Origin: Phocaeicola salanitronis DSM 18170
GTDB lineage: Bacteria; Bacteroidota; Bacteroidia; Bacteroidales; Bacteroidaceae
DNA: 64,000 nt
Direction: 5' to 3'
Assembly: GCF_000190575.1 (NCBI RefSeq)
Contig: NC_015164.1
Coordinates: forward strand, 2,294,001-2,358,000
The notes under the pieces: generated by a model
Told to the model about the DNA's origin: nothing
Seen by the model: the letters and a program-made list of their open reading frames with translations, nothing else
Database searches by the model: none
Shown here: positions 8,570 through 17,327 of the stretch, piece after piece
How positions within the stretch are numbered: the first letter of the stretch is position 1
Layout of the letters: the number at the start of each line of letters is the position of its first letter
Position numbers and translations under genes: made by a program

Positions 8570-8602
8570 GGTTATCTTAAGTTCTAAGTGCTTACACAAT
8601 TT

Positions 8603-8932
8603 TTATGCCTCTCCCTTGAAATCGCTCAACGGCGGGACAAAAGTCTTATCGGCACGTTGCTGTTCGGGCATCTTGATTTGTCCAAAGTTCTTCTCATATT
8701 TCACGATATTGTCTTGCAGCGCGAAAAGCAAACGTTTGGCATTTTCGGGAGTCATCACAATGCGAGACTGCACGCCAGCTTTCGGAAGCCCCGGCATAAT
8801 ACGGACAAAATCGAGGATAAACTCGGACGTGGAATGAGTAATAATCGCCAAATTGGCATACGTACCTTGAGCAACTTCGTCTTTCAGCTCAATCTGCAAC
8901 TGGTCTTGATTGTTCTTATTTTCGTTTTCCAT
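8603..8932 (-). CDS. DUF3467 family protein
   Basis: 109 residues, soluble, no signal. It matches the DUF3467 pattern: IELKDEVAQGTYANLAIITH, then STSEFILDFVRIMPG, then RIVMTPENAKRLLFALQDNI. The family is small, widespread in Bacteroidota and archaea, and has no assigned biochemical role. It has its own -7 motif and a strong terminator, which fits a single-gene transcript. Confidence 0.85.
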   Translation of the reverse strand: MENENKNNQDQLQIELKDEVAQGTYANLAIITHSTSEFILDFVRIMPGLPKAGVQSRIVMTPENAKRLLFALQDNIVKYEKNFGQIKMPEQQRADKTFVPPLSDFKGEA

Positions 8933-8965
8933 GGGATTATTTTATTTAAATACAAATACACAATA

Positions 8966-8973
8966 CAAAAGTA
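8966..8973 (-). promoter_or_regulatory. Bacteroidota -7 element for the DUF3467 gene
   Basis: Minus strand TACTTTTG matches TAnnTTTG, 33 bp upstream of the ATG at 8932. No TTTG at -33 was seen. Confidence 0.45.
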
Positions 8974-9051
8974 ACAAACTTTTCGTGATTATCGCGAGTT
9001 GGATCAGATATTTATTTTAGCATTCTGAAAAAAGCATGTAAACCTTACCAA

Positions 9052-10740
9052 TCAATTCCGAACCGAAAGAATCTTGCGGTATTCTTCGGGGGAAGTCAGG
9101 ATTTCGATGGCTTTCTTCAAATCGGCATCATCTTTCAGGCGTTGCATTACAGCCCCCCGCTGGAAGAAATAACGGGTTGCAATTTCTTCGGCAATCTGTT
9201 CCTTAATCGGTTTCGAAAAATAATCCAAATCGCGGTCAAGGTTGTGATTCAATTTCTGCTCCAATGCCTTAAACTCGGCTTCCGCCCCTTCCATATAGCC
9301 TTCGAACTCTGCGACCTCCTTCAATGTTTTCAACACCTGCTCACTCTGGCGGTCATAGGTAAAATCGGCTTCTTTTACCAGTTTCTTGAAATCGGCATAA
9401 TCAGCGTCGGTAATCTGCAACGAATCAATTGACGCCACTTCCGGATGATTCAGGCAATATTGAGTCGCATAATCGAATATCAGGTCATCGTTCATCAGAT
9501 AAAACAAAATATTCGGGAACTTATCTCCCTCTATTTCAATATCGGGGCGGATGCCTCCCCCATCACGCACTTCACGTCCTGCCTCCGTATAAAACACATG
9601 TGTCAAACTATCCGGAATACGCGCCACCGAGCCATCGGCATTCTTCTTAGCATAATCTATCGCCTGAATGCAACGCCCGCTGGGAATATAATACTTCGAA
9701 GTCGTTACTTTCAATGTACCGTTATAAGGCAATTGGCGCGTAGTCTGCACCAGCCCTTTCCCAAACGTACGTGTGCCGATAATTACCGCACGGTCAAGGT
9801 CTTGCATCGAACCGCTCATAATTTCGGAAGCAGAAGCCGAATTGCCATTTACCAAAATAGCAAGCGGAATTGCGGCATCAATAGGCTCACTTGTTGTCTT
9901 GAAAGAGCCTGCCGCCTGACGGATTTTCCCTTTTGTCACCACAATCTCCTTCCCTTTCGGCACAAAGAAATTAATGATATCAACGGCTTCCTGTAACGAA
10001 CCTCCTCCATTGTCGCGCAAGTCGAATATCAACGCTTTCGCTCCTTTGTCCTTCAATTCGATAAACGCCTTTTTCACATCCTTGGAGCAATTATCTGTAA
10101 ATCCGGTAAGCGAAAGATACCCGATGCTATCGTGCACCATGCCATAATAAGGTACCGGATTGTTGCGGATATTCTTACGGGTAAGCTTGAATTCCATCAC
10201 CGTGCTATCGTTTTTCTGTGGCCGGAGCACTTTCAATATAAACGAAGTACCCGGCTCGCCACGCAAGGCATCGCTTACTTTCGATGAGAAATCCTGCGGC
10301 TTCATATCGCCACGCACCATCTCTTTTCCGCCAACCGAAAGTATAATATCTCCCGCCTTTACTCCTGCTTCAGCAGCCGGCATGCCTTCTACCGGCTCGA
10401 TAATGGCAATGCGGTCTTTCTTCTCATAATAACGGATGACCGCTCCAATACCTCCGTATTTACCGGTAATCATTTCCTTTAAACTGCTCATCTCTTCTTC
10501 GGGATAATATTCAGTATACGGGTCTGTCAGTTGAAGCATTCCGTTTACACCATTCTGTATCATTTTCTCCGGATTGATGGTATCGACATAGAATAAGTCC
10601 AGTTCCTTAAAGATTGCATTAAAAATATCCAGGTTCTTCGCCACCTGAAAATTACGGTCATCATCTTTATTGCAGAAACTGGAAAGGCTCAACCCAACCA
10701 ATACAACAAACATCCCTAAAAGTATTCTTTTTGTATTCAT
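9052..10740 (-). CDS. S41 C-terminal processing peptidase, probable lipoprotein
   Basis: 562-residue tail-specific serine protease of the CtpA/Prc type. A PDZ domain spans about 90-175 (KYGGIGAVIRYY, PAAEAGVKAGDIILSVGG). The catalytic domain follows: the nucleophile is Ser303 within GNSASASEI, the general base is Lys328 in TFGKGLVQ, and Asp314 is the third conserved position. The C-terminal part (about 430-562) is helical and charged. Residues 1-22 form a lipoprotein-like signal with Cys23, followed by NKDDD, which resembles the Bacteroidota lipoprotein surface-export signal. Such proteases trim or degrade envelope proteins by recognising C-termini. It stands alone, minus strand, 119 bp upstream of the DUF3467 gene. 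Confidence 0.92.
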   Translation of the reverse strand: MNTKRILLGMFVVLVGLSLSSFCNKDDDRNFQVAKNLDIFNAIFKELDLFYVDTINPEKMIQNGVNGMLQLTDPYTEYYPEEEMSSLKEMITGKYGGIGAVIRYYEKKDRIAIIEPVEGMPAAEAGVKAGDIILSVGGKEMVRGDMKPQDFSSKVSDALRGEPGTSFILKVLRPQKNDSTVMEFKLTRKNIRNNPVPYYGMVHDSIGYLSLTGFTDNCSKDVKKAFIELKDKGAKALIFDLRDNGGGSLQEAVDIINFFVPKGKEIVVTKGKIRQAAGSFKTTSEPIDAAIPLAILVNGNSASASEIMSGSMQDLDRAVIIGTRTFGKGLVQTTRQLPYNGTLKVTTSKYYIPSGRCIQAIDYAKKNADGSVARIPDSLTHVFYTEAGREVRDGGGIRPDIEIEGDKFPNILFYLMNDDLIFDYATQYCLNHPEVASIDSLQITDADYADFKKLVKEADFTYDRQSEQVLKTLKEVAEFEGYMEGAEAEFKALEQKLNHNLDRDLDYFSKPIKEQIAEEIATRYFFQRGAVMQRLKDDADLKKAIEILTSPEEYRKILSVRN

Positions 10741-10907
10741 GGCTCGTTTATCTATAAATCTGAACTACAAAGAAACACATTATTCTGTTTCAGCTTACAG
10801 AACAGGGCAAACATTTAACTTTACTTAGATATTACAGGTTTTTTGTACCATTTCCATTGAAGAAATCAAGAAAATGACCGGTTACACAACATTTTTTCGC
10901 CAAAGTT

Positions 10908-10939
10908 GTTGCATAATTCAAAAGAAGCTAGTACCTTTG
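10908..10939 (+). promoter_or_regulatory. Promoter of the tRNA-Asn cluster
   Basis: GTTG at 10908-10911, a 20-bp spacer, then TACCTTTG at 10932-10939. This is a good match to the Bacteroidota TTTG-N19-21-TAnnTTTG promoter and lies 22 bp before the first tRNA. Confidence 0.7.
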
Positions 10940-10960
10940 CCACGCAATTAAGAAAAACAC

Positions 10961-11034
10961 TCTTCAGTAGCTCAGTCGGTTAGAGCATCTGACTGTTAAT
11001 CAGAGGGTCGTTGGTTCAAGTCCAACCTGAAGAG
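10961..11034 (+). tRNA. tRNA-Asn (GTT), copy 1
   Basis: The cloverleaf closes fully: 7-bp acceptor tcttcag/ctgaaga, D arm gctc...gagc, anticodon stem tctga/tcaga around ctgttaa (anticodon GTT), T arm gttgg/ccaac with loop ttcaagt, discriminator G. CCA is not encoded. Confidence 0.97.
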
Positions 11035-11050
11035 CAAAAAACATATAAAT

Positions 11051-11124
11051 TCTTCAGTAGCTCAGTCGGTTAGAGCATCTGACTGTTAATCAGAGGGTCG
11101 TTGGTTCAAGTCCAACCTGAAGAG
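11051..11124 (+). tRNA. tRNA-Asn (GTT), copy 2
   Basis: Its 74 nt read identically to copy 1, with a 16-nt A-rich spacer between them. It is probably processed from the same precursor. Confidence 0.97.
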
Positions 11125-11150
11125 CAAAAACAAAAGAAGACAACATTCAT

Positions 11151-11224
11151 TCTTCAGTAGCTCAGTCGGTTAGAGCATCTGACTGTTAATCAGAGGGTCG
11201 TTGGTTCAAGTCCAACCTGAAGAG
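11151..11224 (+). tRNA. tRNA-Asn (GTT), copy 3
   Basis: Third identical 74-nt copy, after a 26-nt spacer. A terminator begins just after its 3' end. Confidence 0.97.
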
Positions 11225-11225
11225 C

Positions 11226-11259
11226 AAAAAAGTTCGCCTAAACAAGCGGACTTTTTTTA
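11226..11259 (+). terminator. Terminator of the tRNA-Asn cluster
   Basis: Stem agttcgc (11231-11237) with gcggact (11246-11252), one G-T pair, flanked by an A-run and followed by seven T residues. It closes the three-tRNA transcript. Confidence 0.85.
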
Positions 11260-11414
11260 TAACCATTAACAAACAAATCATTATGGACGATTCAAACCCG
11301 CGAACGTACACCGAAATTATTAACCGCTTCTTTACAGAAGCAAGCGGAGAATGAACGCTCTGATGATTCATGCTTGCTCCTGTATGAACGCAAAACAAGA
11401 AAGGAGTAAAGCAC

Positions 11415-12341
11415 ATGAGAAAATACCTTTACTGCGAAGCCGGCTTTATGGAAAAGAAGAACTGGCTTCCCGGATGCTGGGTAAACGTAGAATGCCCTAC
11501 CGATGATGATTTCAAATTCCTGACAGAAACTCTAAAAGTTCCAACTGCCTTCCTGCATGATATCGCCGACACTGACGAACGGCCACGTACAGATACAGAA
11601 GGCAACTGGCAACTCATTATCGTACGTATTCCGATACAGACACAAAGCAGCAAAGTGCCTTACAGCACTATTCCCATCGGCATCATCACCAACGATGAAA
11701 TCACCGTATCTGTGTGCTACCACTCCAGCGAGATGATTCCAGACTTCATCCAGCATACACGCCGCAAGCAAATTCAGGTTCCCAATAAATATGAATTGAT
11801 TTTACGGCTTATCTATTCTTCAGCCGTATGGTTCCTGAAATACCTGAAGCAAATCAATAATGAGGTAAGCAGTGCCGAAAAAGAACTGGAGCGAAGCATC
11901 CGTAACGAAGATTTGCTACGGCTGATGAATCTACAAAAAAGCCTGGTGTATTTCAATACCTCCATCCGGGGCAACGAAGTCATGATTAGCAAATTCCAGA
12001 ACATTTTCGAGACCAAAGACCGTGAAAACAAGGAACTGACCGAAGACGTACTGATTGAACTGAAGCAAGCACGCAACATGGTAAATATCTACAGCGACAT
12101 TCTTACCGGTACAATGGATGCCTTTGCCTCTATCATATCAAATAATGTAAACACGATTATGAGGCGCATGACTACGCTGTCTATTGTCTTGATGGTGCCT
12201 ACATTAATAGCCAGTTTTTACGGCATGAATGTCGACATTCATTTAGAACATGTCCCACATGCGTTCTCGCTCATCATATGCCTGTCGGTTGCGCTTTCGG
12301 CAATGGCATTTATCATTTTCCGGAAAATCAAATGGTTCTAA
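11415..12341 (+). CDS. corA: CorA-family magnesium/divalent cation transporter
   Basis: 308 residues. A cytosolic alpha/beta domain and long helices (to about residue 240) precede two C-terminal membrane helices (about 248-268 and 282-301). The family signature is in SFYGMNVD at the end of the first helix (GMN motif), which forms the selectivity entrance of the pentamer. The start at 11415 has an unusually strong Shine-Dalgarno-like AAAGGAG 8 nt upstream, rare in this phylum. No promoter was seen after the tRNA terminator. Its stop TAA (12339-12341) directly abuts the stop of convergent rnhB (12342-12344). Confidence 0.9.
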   Translation: MRKYLYCEAGFMEKKNWLPGCWVNVECPTDDDFKFLTETLKVPTAFLHDIADTDERPRTDTEGNWQLIIVRIPIQTQSSKVPYSTIPIGIITNDEITVSVCYHSSEMIPDFIQHTRRKQIQVPNKYELILRLIYSSAVWFLKYLKQINNEVSSAEKELERSIRNEDLLRLMNLQKSLVYFNTSIRGNEVMISKFQNIFETKDRENKELTEDVLIELKQARNMVNIYSDILTGTMDAFASIISNNVNTIMRRMTTLSIVLMVPTLIASFYGMNVDIHLEHVPHAFSLIICLSVALSAMAFIIFRKIKWF

Positions 12342-12953
12342 TCAAAAATCAAAAGCCAGTTGCCCGTCGCCTAACAAATTGAAACTCATCCGGTGATACG
12401 GAGTCGTTCCGTAAAGCCGGATGGCTTCGCGGTGTTTCCGAGTAGGATATCCCTTGTTACCTTTCCAGTCATACAACGGATACTCATCATGCAGACAATT
12501 CATGTAATCATCCCGGTAGGTTTTCGCCAAAATAGAAGCTGCCGCAATAGACAGATATTTCCCGTCCCCCTTGACAACCGTCGTATGAGGAATGCCCGGA
12601 TAAGGATTGAAACGATTTCCGTCAATCAGCAGATGCTGCGGACGGACGGCAAGCTGCTCCACAGCTCTGTGCATAGCTAAAAAAGACGCATTCAAGATAT
12701 TGATTTGATCAATCTCTGCGGGTGAGACCACCCCTACTGCCCATGCCAAAGCATCGCTCTCAATAATGTTACGCAACTTATACCGTTGACGTTCTGTCAG
12801 CTTCTTCGAGTCATTCAACAACTCATTCTGATAGCCGGACGGTAAAATCACAGCAGCCGCATACACAGCACCGGCAAGGCATCCTCGCCCCGCCTCATCA
12901 CATCCGGCCTCTATCAAATCTTTATGTAAATAAGGTAATAACATCGTGTACAT
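12342..12953 (-). CDS. rnhB: Ribonuclease HII
   Basis: Removes ribonucleotides and RNA primers from RNA-DNA duplexes. At 203 residues it has normal length. [12 protein letters not shown] supplies the first catalytic acids (Asp19, Glu20). LNDSKKL is the conserved substrate-binding segment, LLIDGNRF gives the third acid and TYRDDYM the fourth region. The ATG at 12944 ([10 protein letters not shown]) is an alternative start three codons downstream. It lies after the rplQ terminator on the same strand and converges on corA with no gap. Confidence 0.95.
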   Translation of the reverse strand: MYTMLLPYLHKDLIEAGCDEAGRGCLAGAVYAAAVILPSGYQNELLNDSKKLTERQRYKLRNIIESDALAWAVGVVSPAEIDQINILNASFLAMHRAVEQLAVRPQHLLIDGNRFNPYPGIPHTTVVKGDGKYLSIAAASILAKTYRDDYMNCLHDEYPLYDWKGNKGYPTRKHREAIRLYGTTPYHRMSFNLLGDGQLAFDF

Positions 12954-13030
12954 TCTCTTTTCACTTCATAAATGTTGCTTCTGCAAACAGACACAAGTAC
13001 CAGTTCAAAGTAACAGAAGCATTTACGCCA

Positions 13031-13065
13031 AAAAACAAAAAAACCGGAATCTGAAAAGATTCCGG
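13031..13065 (-). terminator. Terminator of the ribosomal protein supercluster
   Basis: A perfect 9-bp stem, ccggaatct / agattccgg (13044-13052 and 13057-13065), with a 4-nt loop, is followed on the minus strand by two T-runs (13043-13031). It starts 27 bp after the rplQ stop and ends the translation cluster. Confidence 0.9.
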
Positions 13066-13091
13066 CCTCTTTTTATATTGCATTTACAGAA

Positions 13092-13604
13092 TTATTCAGC
13101 TTTAGGGGCTTCCTCTGTAGTAGCTTCAGCAACAGGTGCTTCGGCTGTAGTTGCTTCAGTAGCAGGTACTTCAGCGGCAGCAGATGCAGACTTCTTAGAA
13201 CGACGGGTGCGAGTTGCTTTTTTAGCAGCAGTCTTAGCCATGTTCTCATTATAGTCAACCAGTTCGATAAAGCACATTTCAGCGTTATCTCCCAAACGGT
13301 GACCGGTTTTGATAATACGGGTATAACCTCCCGGACGATCTGCAACCTTTACAGAGATTTCCTTGAAGAGTTCAGTTACAACATATTTGTCTTGCAAATA
13401 GCTGAATACTACACGACGAGAATTAGTTGTATCGTCTTTTGAACGAGTAATCAATGGTTCTACGTATTTCTTCAAAGCTTTAGCCTTCGCAACAGTCGTA
13501 GTGATTCTTTTGTGCTTAATCAAAGAACATGCCATATTAGCCAACATAGCGTGTCTGTGAGAAGCAGTACGACCTAAATGGTTAAATTTCTTATTGTGTC
13601 TCAT
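13092..13604 (-). CDS. rplQ: 50S ribosomal protein L17 (bL17) with acidic Ala/Glu-rich tail
   Basis: The N-terminal 120 residues are canonical bL17 ([20 protein letters not shown], near the exit tunnel). The total of 170 exceeds the roughly 127 of E. coli. The extra C-terminus has a basic patch ([13 protein letters not shown]) followed by a repetitive Ala/Glu/Thr tail of [20 protein letters not shown] type. It is the last gene of the alpha block, 3 bp after rpoA. Confidence 0.96.
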   Translation of the reverse strand: MRHNKKFNHLGRTASHRHAMLANMACSLIKHKRITTTVAKAKALKKYVEPLITRSKDDTTNSRRVVFSYLQDKYVVTELFKEISVKVADRPGGYTRIIKTGHRLGDNAEMCFIELVDYNENMAKTAAKKATRTRRSKKSASAAAEVPATEATTAEAPVAEATTEEAPKAE

Positions 13605-13607
13605 TTT

Positions 13608-14600
13608 TTATTCTTTATCTAATTTATACTTAGAAATATCTGTTCCAAACGACAGATTCAGACTCTCGAGCAAATCATCAAGCTCCGTGAGCGATTTCTT
13701 ACCGAAGTTACGGAATTTCAGCAAGTCGGTCTTGTTAAACTGTACCAAGTCTCCCAATGTTTCCACATCGGCAGCTTTCAAACAGTTCAAGGCACGGACT
13801 GACAAGTCCATATCAACCAACTTGGTCTTCAGCAACTGGCGCATGTGCAAAACTTCTTCATCAAATTCTTCGTTACCATCAGCATCTGAAGTTTCAAGCG
13901 TAATTTTTTCATCTGAAAACAACATGAAATGGTAAATCAAAATCTTCGCAGCTTCTTTCAGCGCTTCTTTCGGGTGAATGGAACCATCCGTCGTAATCTC
14001 CAACACCAACTTTTCATAGTCGGTCTTCTGTTCTACACGATAATTCTCTACCGCATATTTGACATTACGAATCGGAGTGTAAATAGAATCGATAGGAATT
14101 ACATTCACATCGGTACAGAATTCCCGGTTTTCATCAGCCGGCACATATCCGCGACCTTTGTTAATTGTAAGATCTATCTGCATAGTTGCTTTTGAATCTA
14201 AATGGCAAATAACTAATTCAGGATTTAACACTTCAAATCCGGTCAAATACTTACCAATATCTCCTGCCTTAAATTCAGTAGAATTCTCCACGGTAATGCT
14301 TACCTTTTCGTTTTCGAACTCTTCAACTATTTGCTTAAACCGTACTTGCTTCAGGTTTAAGATAATGTTAGTAACATCTTCCTTAACTCCCGGAACAGTT
14401 GCAAATTCATGTTCAACACCTTCGATATGAATAGTGTTAATCGCATAACCTTCCAGCGAAGAAAGAAGAATACGGCGTAAAGCATTACCAACGGTAATAC
14501 CGAAACCGGGTTCAAGCGGACGGAATTCAAATTTTCCAAATTTAGAATCCGCTTCCAACATTAATACTTTATCAGGTTTTTGAAATGCTAATATCGCCAT
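13608..14600 (-). CDS. rpoA: RNA polymerase alpha subunit
   Basis: 330 residues. The N-terminal dimerisation/assembly domain includes the conserved [17 protein letters not shown] near residue 40. An acidic linker ([11 protein letters not shown]) precedes the C-terminal domain, with [16 protein letters not shown] in the helix-hairpin-helix region that contacts DNA and activators. In Bacteroidota it pairs with an atypical primary sigma factor, consistent with the TAnnTTTG motifs in this window. It lies between rpsD and rplQ, as in most alpha operons. Confidence 0.98.
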   Translation of the reverse strand: MAILAFQKPDKVLMLEADSKFGKFEFRPLEPGFGITVGNALRRILLSSLEGYAINTIHIEGVEHEFATVPGVKEDVTNIILNLKQVRFKQIVEEFENEKVSITVENSTEFKAGDIGKYLTGFEVLNPELVICHLDSKATMQIDLTINKGRGYVPADENREFCTDVNVIPIDSIYTPIRNVKYAVENYRVEQKTDYEKLVLEITTDGSIHPKEALKEAAKILIYHFMLFSDEKITLETSDADGNEEFDEEVLHMRQLLKTKLVDMDLSVRALNCLKAADVETLGDLVQFNKTDLLKFRNFGKKSLTELDDLLESLNLSFGTDISKYKLDKE

Positions 14601-14613
14601 GAAATTAATTATT

Positions 14614-15219
14614 TTATTTAGAGTACAATTCTACGATCATGTGTTCTTTAATGTTTTCAGGAATGTCTGCTCTTTCGGGGACATGCAACAATTTACCCAT
14701 TTTTGAGTTTTCATCCCATTCCAACCAAGGATATTTGCTGTGATTGAATCCAGCCAATGAATTAGCAATAGCCTCCAAAGACTTGGATTTTTCACGAACA
14801 CCTATCAGCTGACCCGGCTTAACAGCAAAAGAAGGAATATTCACTACTTTGCCATCCACAGTAATATGCTTATGACTTACCAATTGACGAGCAGCAGCAC
14901 GTGTAGGCGCAATACCCAAACGGAACACAATATTATCCAAACGACATTCAAGACTCTGCAACAGGATTTCACCGGTAATACCGTTCATGCTTGCAGCCTT
15001 CTCAAACAAATTACGGAATTGTTTTTCCAAGACGCCATAAGTATATTTAGCTTTTTGTTTTTCAGCCAACATGACTCCATATTCAGAAGTCTTTCTACGG
15101 CGAGTATTTCCATGTTGTCCAGGAGGATAATTTTTCTTAGACAACACTTTATCAGCTCCAAAGATTGCTTCACCGAATTTACGTGCAATTCTTGTTTTTG
15201 GTCCAGTATATCTAGCCAT
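14614..15219 (-). CDS. rpsD: 30S ribosomal protein S4 (uS4)
   Basis: 201 residues. A primary 16S-binding assembly protein with the conserved start [17 protein letters not shown] and an S4 RNA-binding domain (about 93-155, [20 protein letters not shown]). No zinc-binding cysteine cluster is seen at the N-terminus. It follows the largest gap (124 bp) within the spc/alpha part, where an autoregulatory leader could sit. Confidence 0.98.
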   Translation of the reverse strand: MARYTGPKTRIARKFGEAIFGADKVLSKKNYPPGQHGNTRRRKTSEYGVMLAEKQKAKYTYGVLEKQFRNLFEKAASMNGITGEILLQSLECRLDNIVFRLGIAPTRAAARQLVSHKHITVDGKVVNIPSFAVKPGQLIGVREKSKSLEAIANSLAGFNHSKYPWLEWDENSKMGKLLHVPERADIPENIKEHMIVELYSK

Positions 15220-15343
15220 TTTCTTTAATTTAAAATTAATTGTTATTCATGAACTCAATTTGTTGCAGCCGCGATTACAGAAAGGAAATGCAATCCATGT
15301 ATCTAACAAAATCAAGTTACACTTTAAATTAAGTTATCTAAAA

Positions 15344-15733
15344 TTATACTCTTCTTCTTTTCGGAGGACGACAACCGTTATGAGGCAATGGAGTCACATC
15401 AATAATTTCAGTAACTTCAATTCCAGCACCGTGTACAGTACGGATAGCAGACTCACGTCCGTTTCCAGGACCTTTCACATAAGCTTTCACTTTTCTCAAG
15501 CCAAGATCATATGCAACTTTCGCACAATCTTGAGCAGCCATTTGAGCTGCATAAGGAGTGTTCTTCTTCGAACCTCTAAATCCCATCTTACCAGCAGAAG
15601 ACCATGAAATAACCTGACCTTCACTGTTTGCCAAAGAAACAATAATGTTGTTGAATGAAGAATGTACGTGCAATTGTCCATTCGCATCGACCTTCACATT
15701 TCTTTTTTTAGCTGCGACTGTTTTTTTTGCCAT
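15344..15733 (-). CDS. rpsK: 30S ribosomal protein S11 (uS11)
   Basis: 129 residues. Platform protein near the 3' end of 16S rRNA. Conserved STFNN-like [25 protein letters not shown] and the basic C-terminus [11 protein letters not shown] are visible. It is separated from rpsM by 11 bp. Confidence 0.98.
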   Translation of the reverse strand: MAKKTVAAKKRNVKVDANGQLHVHSSFNNIIVSLANSEGQVISWSSAGKMGFRGSKKNTPYAAQMAAQDCAKVAYDLGLRKVKAYVKGPGNGRESAIRTVHGAGIEVTEIIDVTPLPHNGCRPPKRRRV

Positions 15734-15744
15734 ATTAACAATTA

Positions 15745-16125
15745 TTATTTAGTAGCTTTTTTCTTATTTGCAACAGTTTTCTTTCTTCCCTTACGTGTAC
15801 GAGCATTGTTCTTTGTGCTCTGACCTCTTACAGGAAGTCCCAAACGGTGACGAACACCACGATAGCATCCTATATCCATTAATCGCTTAATGTTCAACTG
15901 GATTTCAGAACGAAGATCACCTTCTACTTTGTATTCAGCACCGATAATCTCACGAATCTTGGCTGCCTGATCATCAGTCCAATCCTTTACTTTCAAATCA
16001 CGGTCAACTCCCGCCTTATCCAAAATCTTTGCTGAACTACTGCGCCCAATACCAAAAATGTATGTCAACGCAATCTCACCTCTCTTATTTTGAGGCAAAT
16101 CTACACCAACTATTCTTATAGCCAT
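15745..16125 (-). CDS. rpsM: 30S ribosomal protein S13 (uS13)
   Basis: 126 residues. Head protein that bridges the subunits and contacts P-site tRNA. It begins [20 protein letters not shown] and contains the conserved [17 protein letters not shown]. The lysine-rich tail ends [12 protein letters not shown]. It follows the short rpmJ gene. Confidence 0.98.
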   Translation of the reverse strand: MAIRIVGVDLPQNKRGEIALTYIFGIGRSSSAKILDKAGVDRDLKVKDWTDDQAAKIREIIGAEYKVEGDLRSEIQLNIKRLMDIGCYRGVRHRLGLPVRGQSTKNNARTRKGRKKTVANKKKATK

Positions 16126-16160
16126 ATTCTAAATTATTTTTCTGCAAAAATAATAATAAA

Positions 16161-16277
16161 TTATCCTTGACGTTGTTTATACTTAGGATTTTTCTTATTA
16201 ATAACATACAAACGGCCATTACGTCTCACGATTTTGCAATCCGGCGTACGTTTTTTTAATGATGCTCTTACTTTCAT
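16161..16277 (-). CDS. rpmJ: 50S ribosomal protein L36 (bL36), zinc-free form
   Basis: A 38-residue gene read directly from the sequence (ATG at 16277, TAA at 16163-16161). The translation begins [20 protein letters not shown] and ends NPKYKQRQG. Only one Cys remains, so the CxxC...C...H zinc ribbon of classical L36 is missing and this is the C-minus form. It sits between infA and rpsM, as in most bacteria. Confidence 0.95.
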   Translation of the reverse strand: MKVRASLKKRTPDCKIVRRNGRLYVINKKNPKYKQRQG

Positions 16278-16291
16278 ATCTATTTTCTTTT

Positions 16292-16510
16292 TTATTTATA
16301 TCTAAACACGATTCTTCCTTTTGACAAGTCGTACGGCGACATTTCCACACGCACCTTATCACCTGGTAATATTTTAATGTAATGCATTCGCATTTTGCCT
16401 GAAATATGAGCCGTAATCTCGTGCCCATTTTCCAATTCTACACGAAACATTGCATTTGACAATGCTTCAACGATGATACCATCTTGTTCTATTGCAGATT
16501 GTTTTGCCAT
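16292..16510 (-). CDS. infA: Translation initiation factor IF-1
   Basis: 72 residues, a single S1-like OB fold that occupies the A site during initiation. It begins [20 protein letters not shown] and has the conserved [19 protein letters not shown] end. It is 8 bp downstream of map. Confidence 0.98.
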   Translation of the reverse strand: MAKQSAIEQDGIIVEALSNAMFRVELENGHEITAHISGKMRMHYIKILPGDKVRVEMSPYDLSKGRIVFRYK

Positions 16511-16518
16511 ATATTAAT

Positions 16519-17316
16519 TTAATCCTCTTTGTTTCTCAATATATCCTCTATATATTCAAATGATGATAAGATATCAGCCTTTCCTAACCCTACTGCCACT
16601 GTATGCTCGAAATGCGCTGCACATTTACGGTCTGCTGTACGAATAGTCCAACGGTCATTCTCCATAACTATCTTACGGCTGCCTAGCGTTATCATTGGCT
16701 CAATTGCAATGCACATACCTTTTTTCAACAAGATACCCGTACCTCTTTTCCCATAATTAGGAACCGGAGGATCTTCGTGCATTTCCTTACCTATGCCATG
16801 TCCAACAAATTCGCGAACCACACCATACGACTTTGCTTCACAATGTTGCTGAACTGCATAACCAATATCACCTAAACGTTTCCCATGTACAGCATTTTCA
16901 ATTCCCTTATACAAAGCTTCCTTTGTCGTTTGCAAAAGAGCGGCAATCTCTGGTTTTACTTCACCCACACAGAATGTATATGCCGAATCACCGCAATACC
17001 CATCCATGTACGTTCCGCAATCAATAGAAATAATATCACCCTCTTTCAAAGGCGTATCATTGGGTATGCCATGCACAACCTGCTCGTTTACTGAGGTACA
17101 AATAGAACCGGGGAATGGTCCGCCATAAGGATTTGGAAATCCCTTGAAAGTAGGAGTTGCCCCATGATCTCTTATAAACTCCTCAGCCACTTTATCAAGC
17201 TGTTTCGTAGTAACCCCAGGCTTTATCAACTTAGCTAACTCCGCCAAAGTCCTCCCCACAAGGAGATTACTTTGACGTAATAGCTCTATTTCATCATCTG
17301 TTTTCAGAAATATCAT
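16519..17316 (-). CDS. map: Type I methionine aminopeptidase
   Basis: 265 residues. Removes the initiator Met from nascent proteins. Metal-ligand blocks are visible: IDCGTYMDGYCGDSAYTF (two Asp), REFVGHGIGKEMHEDP (His), IEPMITLG and HFEHTVAVG (Glu). No N-terminal extension, so type Ia. It lies between secY and infA. Confidence 0.97.
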   Translation of the reverse strand: MIFLKTDDEIELLRQSNLLVGRTLAELAKLIKPGVTTKQLDKVAEEFIRDHGATPTFKGFPNPYGGPFPGSICTSVNEQVVHGIPNDTPLKEGDIISIDCGTYMDGYCGDSAYTFCVGEVKPEIAALLQTTKEALYKGIENAVHGKRLGDIGYAVQQHCEAKSYGVVREFVGHGIGKEMHEDPPVPNYGKRGTGILLKKGMCIAIEPMITLGSRKIVMENDRWTIRTADRKCAAHFEHTVAVGLGKADILSSFEYIEDILRNKED

Positions 17317-17327
17317 ATTGAAAGCAA

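Noticed and set aside
11283..11354. 23-residue ORF between the tRNA terminator and corA
   Set aside because: Too short, no homology seen and no promoter. It could be a corA leader peptide, but nothing in the sequence supports this.
11186..11416. 76-codon minus-strand frame over the third tRNA-Asn
   Set aside because: It is antisense to a certain tRNA gene and its terminator; the ending NQRPSD is a common artefact of translated tRNA complements.
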